From: JANNFX01 sp031380225
Lineage (GTDB): Bacteria > Pseudomonadota > Alphaproteobacteria > Rhizobiales > Hyphomicrobiaceae
Reading direction: 5' to 3'
Length of the DNA stretch: 31,575 nt
Assembly (NCBI GenBank): GCA_031380225.1
Contig: JANNFX010000170.1
Location: 1 to 31,575 of the forward strand
Shown: one piece after another, positions 13,236-21,145 of the stretch
Numbering within the stretch: the first letter of the stretch is position 1
Layout: each line of letters opens with the position of its first letter
Translations under genes and position numbers: made by a program
The notes under the pieces: model-generated
What the model saw: the letters and a program-made list of their open reading frames with translations, nothing else
The model's database searches: none
What the model was told of the DNA's origin: nothing

Positions 13236-16037
13236 TTAGGCCAACCGGCCGCAAGCGTGGGCGAGCAGCAGATAAACCCGGCCGCTATCTGAACTCAGAT
13301 GTTGGTCCAGCATCCGGCCCGTCGGATCGCGGCGTTCGGTATCGGCACGGATCGCTTCGAATTCAGCGATGTAGCGATCAACGCTGTCCCGGACTTGTTG
13401 GTCGGCAGGATAGCGCCGCGCGATATCGTCGAGTGTGTGACGTCCATCAGCTGAATACATCGAGCGCATGAGTACGCCGCGGTGACCGGCGCGCAGCCTG
13501 GCCCAGACATTCGCCGCTGTTTGGGGGTCGAGTGCGCGCGCCAGCATGGCAATGTTAAGCGCGCCAGGAGCCGCCGCATTCGGCATTGGCCCTGGTCCGG
13601 ATACCGGTGCTGGGTTCGAAGATGGGTGTGCTCCGTGGTCACCCTCTTGTTCTTGCGAGGCACGCGCCAACAGATCGCCGAACGACCATGCGCCGCCGTC
13701 CTTGGCTCCAGGACGTGCGCCCGTCGACTGCAGCAACGTCTTGAGATCCGGACCGCGGCTGGCGCTTGGCACCACGGGAGTCTTGACGGGTTGCAACGCG
13801 GCTGCACTACCCGAAAGTGGCAGGCTGACGTCGCGCGCTTGAACGGTGCGGGCGGTCAACGTCGACAAATGTTCCAGCGCTTTCAACTGGTCCTGCAACG
13901 CCATCCGCATTTGATCGGTGCTTTCACGTGTCGCTCCAGGCAGCCGGTCGATTTGATCCTTGAGGCGCGCCTGCTCGGCGGACAATTCGGCCGCAGCCGA
14001 GGCAGCCTTCTGGCGCACATCGGACGAGGTTTGATCAAAGCGCGTATTAAGATCTGCGAGCTGTTGACTGACCGCGTTCGAGACCGATTGCGCGCGCTGG
14101 CGAAGATCGTCGAGAGCCTTGCGGCTTTCGCCGTCGGTATCGGTGCGCAGCTGATCGAGATCTGCCATCGCCATGCGGCGGGTCGCGTCGGTGCCAAGTT
14201 TCAACTGTTCGGCGGTCTGACGGGCGCGTTGCTCGACGTCGGTCAGTGAGCCTTCGATAGACGAGGAATAGCCACTGACCAAGCGGCCGAAGTCGTCGGC
14301 CTTGCCGCTCATGCGGTCTAAGGTTTGTGACAGTTCCGCATGGCGGTTCTGCAGCGTCATATCGATCTTGTAGTTGACGCTTTCGAGCGAATTGGCGGCC
14401 TTCATGATGGCCTGTCCCTGGTTCTCAAAGCGATTGGTGACCGTATTGATTTGGCCGAGCAGGTTTTCAGAGACGTTGCGCAATAGGTCGGATTGGTTGG
14501 CCAAACCTTCGATGGCCTTGAGCGACTGGCGGGTAATGTTTTCGCTTGAGCGGCGCACCGAGCTGATGCCGCGCACCAAGGCTTCGTCCATTTCGATTGA
14601 TTGGCGGCCGACGGTTTCGTTGAAGCTCTTGGCGTGGAGTTCCAAGGCACCGGTCAAGGCGGACGAGCGCTCGGTTACGGCATGATCGATGGCGGCGGTC
14701 GAGCGCATGATCGATTCATCGAACAGCCGCAGGCGGTCAGCAAACACGTTTTCAATGGCGCGCGTGCGTTCGACAATTTGCTGATCGATAATCTGCGCCT
14801 GATTGCCGATCGAGGTATCGAGCGCGCGCGAGTATTCAACGAAGATCCCACGCAGCGTTTCGGCCCGGCCAGTCAGTGCGTCGGCCAAGGCACCGGTGTA
14901 TGCGCCAAGCATGCCTTCCATCTGATCTGTACGGGCGCCCAGCGCGTGGCCCAACGCATCGGTGTAAGTTTCAAGCACGCCCTGCAGCTGGCCTGTGCGC
15001 TCGCCAAGCGTCGTCTCGAGGCGAGTGGCGCTATTGCCGACAGCGGTTTCAAGCGACGACAGATTATCACCCGCACCCTGGATGATTTCGGCCAACCGGA
15101 TCTGCTGGTTTGAAAGATTGTCGATCAACTGCGGAATATCGGTGCCCAGCGTTTTGAGGCTACCGGCAACGCGATCAGAGGTCGAAACCAGGGCTTCGCG
15201 CTCACCGGCCAGCTCTGTTATCAGTCCGCGAATTTTGCGTTCGTTGTCTTCGTAAGAGCGCTCGAGGGCTGAAACTTCGTTGTGAACCAGGGCTTCGAGT
15301 TCGCCGGCACGTCCGAGTGCGCGCGACACCGCATCGTTCATGAATGAGACTTGGCGGCGAACGGCTTGGCCAAGGGACGCGACCGACTGCTCAGCGTTGC
15401 GATCTGGCTCGGATAATCGCAACGCGACTTCGGTCATCGCAGACGAGCGAATGCGCAGTTCTTCGGCGCGTGTTGCAAGTATCGCCAGGAACATGATGAC
15501 CGCGACCGGGACAATGACCGCCGCTGCCATCAGGAACGTTGCAGGTTTTGCAAAGAGTTCAGCGATCGAAAGGCCTTTGGCATAGTCTCCGGACATCACG
15601 GACCAGAAGGCTGCGATGCCGAGTAAAACCCAAACTGCACTGCCAATCACGGCATAGCGGAACGGAGCCGTCGACGGCTTTACATTCAGCGAGTGGATTA
15701 AGCCACCGATCGCGGGCCGGTCGTCATTGGCGGGAGCCGGTGCACGTGGTGGTCCGGCTGGCCGGCGCTTTGCGGTCCTACGCGGGCTCGCGTCTTCGCT
15801 GGCGTCGTCGTCGGCTTCAATTGACGGCGATTTATTCGCCGCCCGCGGAATAGGTGGTGGCAAAGGTGCGCTGGACGGCATGGCCGAACGCGCCTCGGCT
15901 GATAAACTTGGAGGTGCGCTCTGGCGCGTGTCAGGCGCCGCGCTGGATTCGTCAAGGTTCGGCTCAGCTGGCGCAGGCTGAGATGCTGCCCCGAAGATGA
16001 GCTTAAAGTCTTCTGAACTTTTCAGTTCCCTAACCAT
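13236..16037 (-). CDS. Two-TM coiled-coil (apolipoprotein-like) protein, short GPR/RgsE-like candidate
   Basis: A 933-residue protein with a disordered, Pro/Ala-rich cytoplasmic N-terminus (1-125), two membrane spans (about 127-149 and 166-188), and about 550 residues of helical, coiled-coil repeats of apolipoprotein A1/E style (recurring LGERTGQLQGVLETYTDAL-type units around 350-480). It ends with a globular C-terminus from about 830 containing RSMYSADGRHTLDDIARRY, RYIAEFEA and SGRVYLLLAHACGR. From memory this layout and C-terminal block resemble the Hyphomicrobiales growth-pole-ring proteins (Agrobacterium GPR, Sinorhizobium RgsE), which are about 2,000 residues, so this would be a much shorter form. 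It is likely a membrane-anchored scaffold. Family assignment is an inference; the TM and coiled-coil layout is seen in the sequence. Confidence 0.7.
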   Translation of the reverse strand: MVRELKSSEDFKLIFGAASQPAPAEPNLDESSAAPDTRQSAPPSLSAEARSAMPSSAPLPPPIPRAANKSPSIEADDDASEDASPRRTAKRRPAGPPRAPAPANDDRPAIGGLIHSLNVKPSTAPFRYAVIGSAVWVLLGIAAFWSVMSGDYAKGLSIAELFAKPATFLMAAAVIVPVAVIMFLAILATRAEELRIRSSAMTEVALRLSEPDRNAEQSVASLGQAVRRQVSFMNDAVSRALGRAGELEALVHNEVSALERSYEDNERKIRGLITELAGEREALVSTSDRVAGSLKTLGTDIPQLIDNLSNQQIRLAEIIQGAGDNLSSLETAVGNSATRLETTLGERTGQLQGVLETYTDALGHALGARTDQMEGMLGAYTGALADALTGRAETLRGIFVEYSRALDTSIGNQAQIIDQQIVERTRAIENVFADRLRLFDESIMRSTAAIDHAVTERSSALTGALELHAKSFNETVGRQSIEMDEALVRGISSVRRSSENITRQSLKAIEGLANQSDLLRNVSENLLGQINTVTNRFENQGQAIMKAANSLESVNYKIDMTLQNRHAELSQTLDRMSGKADDFGRLVSGYSSSIEGSLTDVEQRARQTAEQLKLGTDATRRMAMADLDQLRTDTDGESRKALDDLRQRAQSVSNAVSQQLADLNTRFDQTSSDVRQKAASAAAELSAEQARLKDQIDRLPGATRESTDQMRMALQDQLKALEHLSTLTARTVQARDVSLPLSGSAAALQPVKTPVVPSASRGPDLKTLLQSTGARPGAKDGGAWSFGDLLARASQEQEGDHGAHPSSNPAPVSGPGPMPNAAAPGALNIAMLARALDPQTAANVWARLRAGHRGVLMRSMYSADGRHTLDDIARRYPADQQVRDSVDRYIAEFEAIRADTERRDPTGRMLDQHLSSDSGRVYLLLAHACGRLA

Positions 16038-16352
16038 CCGCCCCGTCTGTCAATTTGGTCCCCCGGACAGCAGGCCCGGATTCTGGAGTGTAGCGCATGC
16101 TGAGGCGGCCCAAAACGACAATTTCAGTCCGCCTAGCATTTCCAACTTAAACCATAACGGAGCCCGGCATTAGAACGCCAAGGTCCCTAAACATGGCGGT
16201 CGCTCATGGATTTCAACCCGTCCCGACCTAGTTCTATGGGTTTACCATATGGTTACCGACCAAAATCGATCTTTATCCACTCAATTTACCGGGCTTTATG
16301 GCTCCTGTGAGACCATCGATTGGGCAGGGACTGTAGATTGTATGGGACTGAT
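16038..16352. promoter_or_regulatory. Divergent intergenic region between the coiled-coil gene and the Hpt gene
   Basis: These 315 bases hold no credible gene. They separate two divergently transcribed genes and must contain both promoters. The only clear symmetric site is the 10-bp palindrome ACCATATGGT at 16244-16253, inside a TTTACCATATGGTTACC context that loosely recalls CtrA half-sites (TTAACCAT). I see no full TTAA-N7-TTAA CtrA box. Confidence 0.4.
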
Positions 16353-16754
16353 ATGCGTGTGGCGGACAATTATCGCGGCTTAAGTGTGGTCTCTTCGACC
16401 ATTGCACCCGCAAACGGGCCAATCGACCGCAGTCACTTGTCTCGGTTTACCGGCGGCGATCAAGACCTTGAGCAGGAAATTCTGGACCTGTTTGCCGGCC
16501 AGATGCCGGCCACCATCAAGGCCTTGAAATCGGCACAAACCGATCGGGATTGGCACCTATCGGCTCATACGCTGAAGGGGTCAGGCCGGGCGGTTGGCGC
16601 CTGGCGGTTGGCCGATTTGGCCGTCCAAGCTGAGGCGTTGCGCGGACAGCGAGACCCGGACGCGGTGGCCCAACTTATCGCTGAAATCGAAGCCGCAGCT
16701 GCCGATGTTGCAGCTTACGTCGGTGGGCTCGGCCGGTCGATGGCAACGGCCTGA
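16353..16754 (+). CDS. Stand-alone Hpt (histidine phosphotransfer) domain protein
   Basis: A 133-residue cytoplasmic protein with one Hpt four-helix domain from about residue 25 to 125. The phospho-acceptor is H72 in SAHTLKGSGRAVGA, the classic HxLKGSxxxxGA motif. Hpt proteins relay phosphate between hybrid kinases and response regulators. No kinase or regulator gene is nearby, so its partners are encoded elsewhere. The ATG at 16353 is preferred to the upstream in-frame TTG at 16320, although neither has a strong ribosome site. It is divergent from the coiled-coil membrane gene, which makes a link to cell-cycle or polarity signalling attractive but unproven. Confidence 0.88.
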   Translation: MRVADNYRGLSVVSSTIAPANGPIDRSHLSRFTGGDQDLEQEILDLFAGQMPATIKALKSAQTDRDWHLSAHTLKGSGRAVGAWRLADLAVQAEALRGQRDPDAVAQLIAEIEAAAADVAAYVGGLGRSMATA

Positions 16755-16826
16755 ATTGCCGCCTTGAATTCAAACGGTGTGGCGTTTAAGTCTCGGCCCG
16801 CAATTTAAAGGGCGCTGTACACGACC

Positions 16827-17147
16827 ATGGCTAAGATCACGTTTATACAACTCGACGGCACATCTCAAACCGTCGATGCCGAACCCGGCATGACGGTCAT
16901 GGAGGCCGCCAAATCTCACGACATCGCAGGAATTGACGCCGAATGTGGCGGCGCCTGCGCCTGCGCCACGTGTCACGTCTATGTCGATGCGGCCTGGCGG
17001 GAGGCGACTGGCACGCCAGCGCCGACCGAAGAGGACATGCTCGATTTCGCCTTTGACGTGCGCCCGGAAAGCCGTCTGTGTTGCCAGATCAAGGTGAAAG
17101 CCGAGCTCGACGGGCTGCTGGTGCGCGTCCCAGGCAAGCAGTTCTAA
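16827..17147 (+). CDS. fdx: 2Fe-2S ferredoxin, adrenodoxin type
   Basis: A 106-residue electron carrier. Cluster ligands are C40, C46 and C49 (C-x5-C-x2-C in ECGGACACATCHVYV) and C86 in RLCCQI. The layout, including the HVYV and RLxCQI blocks, is that of vertebrate-type/adrenodoxin ferredoxins used for P450s, Fe-S assembly or haem-related oxygenases. Two extra cysteines, C44 and C85, flank the ligands; position 85 is usually Ser. The gene lies 72 bp after hpt and 90 bp before a ferredoxin reductase, which is its likely electron donor. A palindromic repeat occupies most of the latter gap. Confidence 0.95.
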   Translation: MAKITFIQLDGTSQTVDAEPGMTVMEAAKSHDIAGIDAECGGACACATCHVYVDAAWREATGTPAPTEEDMLDFAFDVRPESRLCCQIKVKAELDGLLVRVPGKQF

Positions 17148-17157
17148 AATTCTGTGA

Positions 17158-17225
17158 TGGAGTCAGACCCCTCACACAATCGTTCCAGATGAATTCCGGC
17201 CATCGGCGTGAGGGGTCTGACCCCA
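17158..17225. repeat. REP-like palindrome, family C (GGGGTCTGACCCC)
   Basis: GTCAGACCCCTCAC at 17162-17175 pairs perfectly with GTGAGGGGTCTGAC at 17208-17221, and pairing continues outward with one mismatch to 17158 and 17225. The right end contains the self-palindrome GGGGTCTGACCCC (17212-17224), a motif often seen in REP/RAYT-type repeats. It fills the gap between fdx and the reductase, and the ribosome site of the reductase gene follows directly. Confidence 0.85.
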
Positions 17226-17237
17226 ATTGGAGTCGCA

Positions 17238-18293
17238 ATGACAGCGGACACACAATCGAACGATAGCGCAGATGGCGCCATCGAAGCCGATGCGTTGATC
17301 GTCGGTGCCGGGCCGGTCGGGTTGTTTGCCGTGTTTGAACTTGGCCTGCTCGATGTCAAAGCGCATGTGGTCGATATTCTGAACCGCCCCGGCGGTCAGT
17401 GCGCCGAGCTCTATCCTGAAAAACCAATTTATGATGTGCCAGGATTGCCCATCGTCACCGGTCAGGAATTGACCGACCGGTTGATGGCTCAGATTAAGCC
17501 GTTTGGAGCGACGTTCCATTTCGATCAGCGCATTGACAAACTTTCGCGCCGGACGGATGGCGCCTTCGAACTCGATACTGATGCTGGCACCAAGTTCATC
17601 GCCAAGTCTGTTATCGTCGCAGCTGGTGGCGGCTCATTCACGCCGAAGCGCCCGCCGCTCGAAGGCATCGAAGCCTACGAAGGCCACTCGGTCTTTTATT
17701 CGGTGCGCCGCATCGAAGACATGCGCGGCAAGGACATTCTGATTGTCGGTGGCGGCGACAGTGCCCTCGATTGGACGCTGAATTTAGCGCCGGTCGCCAA
17801 ATCTTTGACACTGATGCATCGCCGTGATGACTTCCGCGGCGCACCGCATTCAGTTGAAAAAATGCGGGAGATGGTAGTCAACGGCAAAGTCAAATTGGTC
17901 ATCGGCCAGGTCACAAAACTTCACGGCGAGGGCAATCAGCTCAGCGGCGCGACAGTCAAGACAGCCGGCGGCGAACAGCACGTTGAATGCAATCGCCTGC
18001 TGCCGTTTTTTGGCTTGACCATGAAACTCGGACCGATTGCCGATTGGGGTCTCAATTTACATGAGAACTTGATCCCAGCCGACCCCGAAAAATTTGAGAC
18101 CAGCGAGCCCGGAATTTTTGCCATCGGCGATATCAATACCTATCCCGGCAAATTGAAATTGATCCTGTGCGGCTTCCATGAAGCGGCTTTGATGTCCCAA
18201 GCGGTTGCCCGCCTCGTCCATCCCGGCAAGAAAATCACGTTTCAATATACGACGTCATCAACCAGCCTGCAGAAGAAGTTGGGTGTGAAGTAA
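17238..18293 (+). CDS. Ferredoxin--NADP+ reductase, thioredoxin-reductase-like
   Basis: A 351-residue FAD/NAD(P)H flavoprotein of the TrxR-like FNR group (as in Bacillus YumC, Chlorobium and Rhodopseudomonas). The FAD-binding VGAGPVGLFAVFE motif is near residue 24, RPGGQCAELYPEKPIYDVPG near 55, the NADPH motif IVGGGDSALDWTL near 170, and the second FAD motif GIFAIGDINTYPGK near 293. There is no CxxC redox pair, which separates it from thioredoxin reductase. The C-terminal tail (FQYTTSSTSLQKKLGV) matches the family. The ATG at 17238 has GGAG 5 bases upstream. It likely reduces the ferredoxin encoded immediately before it. Confidence 0.95.
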   Translation: MTADTQSNDSADGAIEADALIVGAGPVGLFAVFELGLLDVKAHVVDILNRPGGQCAELYPEKPIYDVPGLPIVTGQELTDRLMAQIKPFGATFHFDQRIDKLSRRTDGAFELDTDAGTKFIAKSVIVAAGGGSFTPKRPPLEGIEAYEGHSVFYSVRRIEDMRGKDILIVGGGDSALDWTLNLAPVAKSLTLMHRRDDFRGAPHSVEKMREMVVNGKVKLVIGQVTKLHGEGNQLSGATVKTAGGEQHVECNRLLPFFGLTMKLGPIADWGLNLHENLIPADPEKFETSEPGIFAIGDINTYPGKLKLILCGFHEAALMSQAVARLVHPGKKITFQYTTSSTSLQKKLGVK

Positions 18294-18336
18294 TTCTGCG
18301 GCCGCCATTCCGGGTGCATGCAAATCCCGATGATCC

Positions 18337-18428
18337 GTAGGCCGGGGTGAGCGTCTTCGCGACGTCCGGCAGACAACCATTCGTGCTAGCCCTTGCCGGA
18401 CTTCGCCACCGGGCTCACTCCGGCCTAC
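18337..18428. repeat. REP-like palindromic element, family A copy 2
   Basis: The same design as the element at 7202-7290: GTAGGCCGG (18337-18345) with CCGGCCTAC (18420-18428), GTGAGC (18347-18352) with GCTCAC (18413-18418), and GCGACGTCCGGCA (18359-18371) with TGCCGGACTTCGC (18394-18406; one mismatch), around a 22-base loop that differs from copy 1. It lies between the ferredoxin reductase and the peptidase gene. Confidence 0.87.
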
Positions 18429-18531
18429 AGTTTCACTATCGAGCTGCATCCTTACCAACCAGTCACTTGCGATCCCTCGCCGAAACGCCCAAGTTATATG
18501 GCAAATCCACGACCCACCACCGGAGCTCCCA

Positions 18532-20382
18532 ATGACGCTGACGTTTTCGCGCGAGCAGATCTTGAACGCCCTAGCGGATGCCGCCGCTGACAAACCAGCC
18601 CTCGGCCCGATGCCGGAGTGGGATCTGTCGGATCTTTACACTGCGCCGGATGCGCCGGAGGTGAAGCGCGATCTGGATGCTGGTGCCCGGGAAGCGGAGC
18701 GCATGAAAGCGGCCTATGCTGGCAATCTGGCCGGCATTGCGGGCGAACCGGAAAAGCTTGCTGAAGCTATTCGGTCATATGAGCAAATCTCAGACCTCTT
18801 GGGTAAGGTCGGGTCGTATGCGGGGTTGTATTACGCCGCCAATCAGGCCGACCAAGCGCGGGCAAAATTCTACGGCGACGTATCCGAAGCACTGACCAAA
18901 ATCTCGACCGATCTGATTTTCTTCGAACTCGAGTTGAACCAAATCGATGATGAGAAAATCGCCGCATCGTTGAACACGGCCGCGCTGGCCAAATACAAGC
19001 CATGGGTCGAGGATCTGCGCAAAGAAAAGCCGTTTCAGCTCGACGAAAAAATCGAGCGGCTGTTTACCGAAAAAGGCCAGACTGGACGCGGTGCCTTCAA
19101 TCGCTTGTTCACTGAGACCATGACGGCGCTCCGTTTCAATGTCGAAGGCGAGGCGCAACTCCTCACACTTGAGCCGGCATTGAACATGCTGTCGAATGGC
19201 GACGGCGCCAAGCGCAAAGCCGCTGCCGAAGCGCTTGCCAAAACTTTCGCTGATAATGTGCGACTGTTCACACTGATCACCAACACGTTGGCCAAAGACA
19301 AAGAGATCGGCGATCGCTGGCGCGGGTTTGTCGATGTCGCTGATAGCCGCCATTTGGCTAATCGCGTTGAAGCGCCCGTTGTTGATGCGCTGGTGTCATC
19401 CGTTCGAGCGGCTTATCCGCGGCTATCGCATCGCTACTACAAAATGAAAGCCAAGTGGCTCGGCATGGACCAGTTGAACCACTGGGACCGCAACGCGCCG
19501 TTGCCCGATAAGCCCGAGCGTGTGTTCACTTGGAAGGAAGCTGAAGCAACCGTTCTCAAAGCCTATGGCGCGTTTGCTCCAGATATGGCGGCGACGGCGA
19601 AGATGTTTTTCGATCATGGTTGGATCGATGCGCCCGTGCGTGAAGGCAAAGCACAAGGCGCCTTCTCGGCCTCGACTGTGCCGAGCGTGCATCCGTATGT
19701 GCTCATGAATTACCAAGGTAAGCCGCGCTGCGTGATGACGTTGGCGCATGAGCTTGGTCACGGTGTCCACCAGATGCTGGCGCGCGAGCAGGGGCCATTG
19801 CTGGCACCAACGCCGTTGACGCTGGCTGAAACCGCGTCTGTGTTCGGCGAAATGCTGACGTTCCAGGCGCTACTCGCCGATACAACTGATGTCAAAGAAC
19901 GCAAGGCGATGATCGCCGGCAAGGTTGAGGACATGCTCAACACCGTCGTGCGCCAGATCGCGTTTTACTCGTTCGAACGTAAGGTTCATGAAGCACGCCG
20001 CCAGGGCGAACTGACGACGGATCAGATCAATCAATTCTGGCTCGATGTGCAGACGGAAAGCCTAGGCGGCGCCATTGCCATCCGGCCTGGTTACGAAGTG
20101 TTCTGGACCTACATCCCCCATTTCATCAATTCGCCGTTCTACGTCTACGCCTATGCATTCGGTGATTGCCTGGTGAACTCGCTTTACGGGCTCTACAAGG
20201 AAGCGCACCCGGGCTTTGTTGGAAAATATTTTGACATGCTGCGGGCTGGCGGCTCAAAGCACCATTCGGAATTGCTGGCTCCGTTCGGCTTAGATGCCCG
20301 CGACCCGGAATTCTGGAACAAGGGCCTGCGCGTTATCGAATCTATGATCGACGAACTGGAGGCGATGGAACGCGTTGGATAA
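18532..20382 (+). CDS. pepF: M3 family oligoendopeptidase F-like metallopeptidase
   Basis: A 616-residue cytosolic zinc endopeptidase of the M3B group that cuts short peptides. The zinc motif is H406-E407-L-G-H410 (TLAHELGHGVHQML), with the third ligand E433 in LAETASVFGE. Upstream there is the FSASTVPSVHPYVLMNY substrate block, and downstream GYEVFWTYIPHFINSPFYVYAYAFG, both typical of the family. The N-terminal half is helical, as expected. The start ATG has CGGAG 7 bases upstream. It follows a REP-like element and is probably transcribed on its own. Length is normal. Confidence 0.95.
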   Translation: MTLTFSREQILNALADAAADKPALGPMPEWDLSDLYTAPDAPEVKRDLDAGAREAERMKAAYAGNLAGIAGEPEKLAEAIRSYEQISDLLGKVGSYAGLYYAANQADQARAKFYGDVSEALTKISTDLIFFELELNQIDDEKIAASLNTAALAKYKPWVEDLRKEKPFQLDEKIERLFTEKGQTGRGAFNRLFTETMTALRFNVEGEAQLLTLEPALNMLSNGDGAKRKAAAEALAKTFADNVRLFTLITNTLAKDKEIGDRWRGFVDVADSRHLANRVEAPVVDALVSSVRAAYPRLSHRYYKMKAKWLGMDQLNHWDRNAPLPDKPERVFTWKEAEATVLKAYGAFAPDMAATAKMFFDHGWIDAPVREGKAQGAFSASTVPSVHPYVLMNYQGKPRCVMTLAHELGHGVHQMLAREQGPLLAPTPLTLAETASVFGEMLTFQALLADTTDVKERKAMIAGKVEDMLNTVVRQIAFYSFERKVHEARRQGELTTDQINQFWLDVQTESLGGAIAIRPGYEVFWTYIPHFINSPFYVYAYAFGDCLVNSLYGLYKEAHPGFVGKYFDMLRAGGSKHHSELLAPFGLDARDPEFWNKGLRVIESMIDELEAMERVG

Positions 20383-20448
20383 CCCGCTGCGACCGGTTCG
20401 ATTGGTTGCGAAGGGCTGGTAACTTGAAATGGAGCGACTGCTAAGTAC

Positions 20449-20583
20449 TCAGTGGCTAAACGCGAACTGTCCGTGCGGCGCGTGAGTCCAGGTGGCTTTC
20501 TTATTATAGAGAAAGCGAAGCGCGAGGATCACCAGTCCACCCGGAACAATGATCGCAATACAAAGGGCAATGGCAGTCTTCAT
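20449..20583 (-). CDS. Possible small membrane protein (44 aa)
   Basis: A short open frame of 44 residues: a Lys-started hydrophobic segment (MKTAIALCIAIIVPGGLVIL, then ALRFLY), followed by a basic and polar tail ending in AFSH. One transmembrane helix with an N-in/positive-inside pattern (NKK after the helix) is plausible. No good ribosome site precedes the ATG. I do not recognise a family. Composition is protein-like and the stretch is otherwise unexplained, but it may be chance. Confidence 0.35.
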   Translation of the reverse strand: MKTAIALCIAIIVPGGLVILALRFLYNKKATWTHAPHGQFAFSH

Positions 20584-20849
20584 CCGGTGAGGCTTTCAAA
20601 ACATTTGGCGTTAGCGGTATAGTCGTAAAATAGCAGACTTAAGTTGCAGCGCGCTTCAGATTGCCGCGCCAATCCACAGCAATGCGTAAACTAATTTGTA
20701 ATGGTTGTTTGAATTGAGCGTCACGGCAACTCGTGCTTCCGGCCGGATTGCGACGGCATTTCATTTCGCCAACTTATGCTGTGTCGCGGCTGCGCCAGTT
20801 GTCCTTCCGGCTTGGCGAAAGCCGATGATTGCGCCGGATACTAAATATC
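20584..20849. other. Gene-poor stretch before the toxin-antitoxin promoter
   Basis: Together with 20383-20448 this belongs to a 541-bp interval lacking a recognised gene. An open frame at 20705-20902 on the plus strand (65 codons) has no domain, no good ribosome site and runs into the operator region, so I do not call it. Base composition is a little more AT-rich than its neighbours, as expected near an acquired module. Confidence 0.4.
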
Positions 20850-20903
20850 GGCGTTATACAGTCTGTACAACGCCAATAAGTCGTGTTATACAAAACGTAT
20901 AAC
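20850..20903 (+). promoter_or_regulatory. Double palindromic operator and promoter of the toxin-antitoxin operon
   Basis: Two 19-bp sites share the plan GTTATAC-N5-GTAYAAC: 20853-20871 and 20885-20903. The first extends to a 25-bp near-perfect palindrome (20850-20874, one mismatched pair). Their centres are 32 bp apart, three helical turns, so both would face the same side of the DNA. A promoter fits inside them: TGTACA at 20864-20869, 17-bp spacer, TATACA at 20887-20892. Binding here would block transcription, as expected for autoregulation by the antitoxin encoded just downstream. Confidence 0.65.
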
Positions 20904-20923
20904 GTGGTGTTGGAGGCCCGCAC

Positions 20924-21145
20924 ATGAAGCTCGAAATCAAAAAAATTGGCAACTCGACCGGACTTATCTTGCCGAAGGAGCTGCTCGCGCGGCTTGGGCT
21001 AGAGCAGGGTGATGAGGTCATTGTCACTGAAACGCCCGATGGGTTTCGGGTCACGCGCGATGATCGCGACTTCGAGGAAGCTATGAAGATCGTCGACGAC
21101 ATCATGGTGGAATACCGCGAAACTCTGCAGGCGCTAGCCAAGTGA
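20924..21145 (+). CDS. AbrB/MazE-family antitoxin
   Basis: A 73-residue DNA-binding protein with a SpoVT/AbrB swapped-hairpin domain in residues 1-45 (KKIGNSTGLILPKELLARLGLEQGDEV) and an acidic helical tail (46-73) suited to wrapping the toxin. The ATG has GGAGG 7 bases upstream. It overlaps the Fic/Doc-type gene by four bases (GTGA). It is the likely repressor of its own operon at the two palindromes 20-70 bp upstream. MazE-type antitoxins usually pair with MazF, but AbrB-type antitoxins with Doc-like toxins are common in bacteria. Confidence 0.92.
   Translation: MKLEIKKIGNSTGLILPKELLARLGLEQGDEVIVTETPDGFRVTRDDRDFEEAMKIVDDIMVEYRETLQALAK

Noticed and set aside
20705..20902. 65-codon open frame upstream of the antitoxin
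   Set aside because: No domain, no ribosome site, and it runs through the operator and promoter region.
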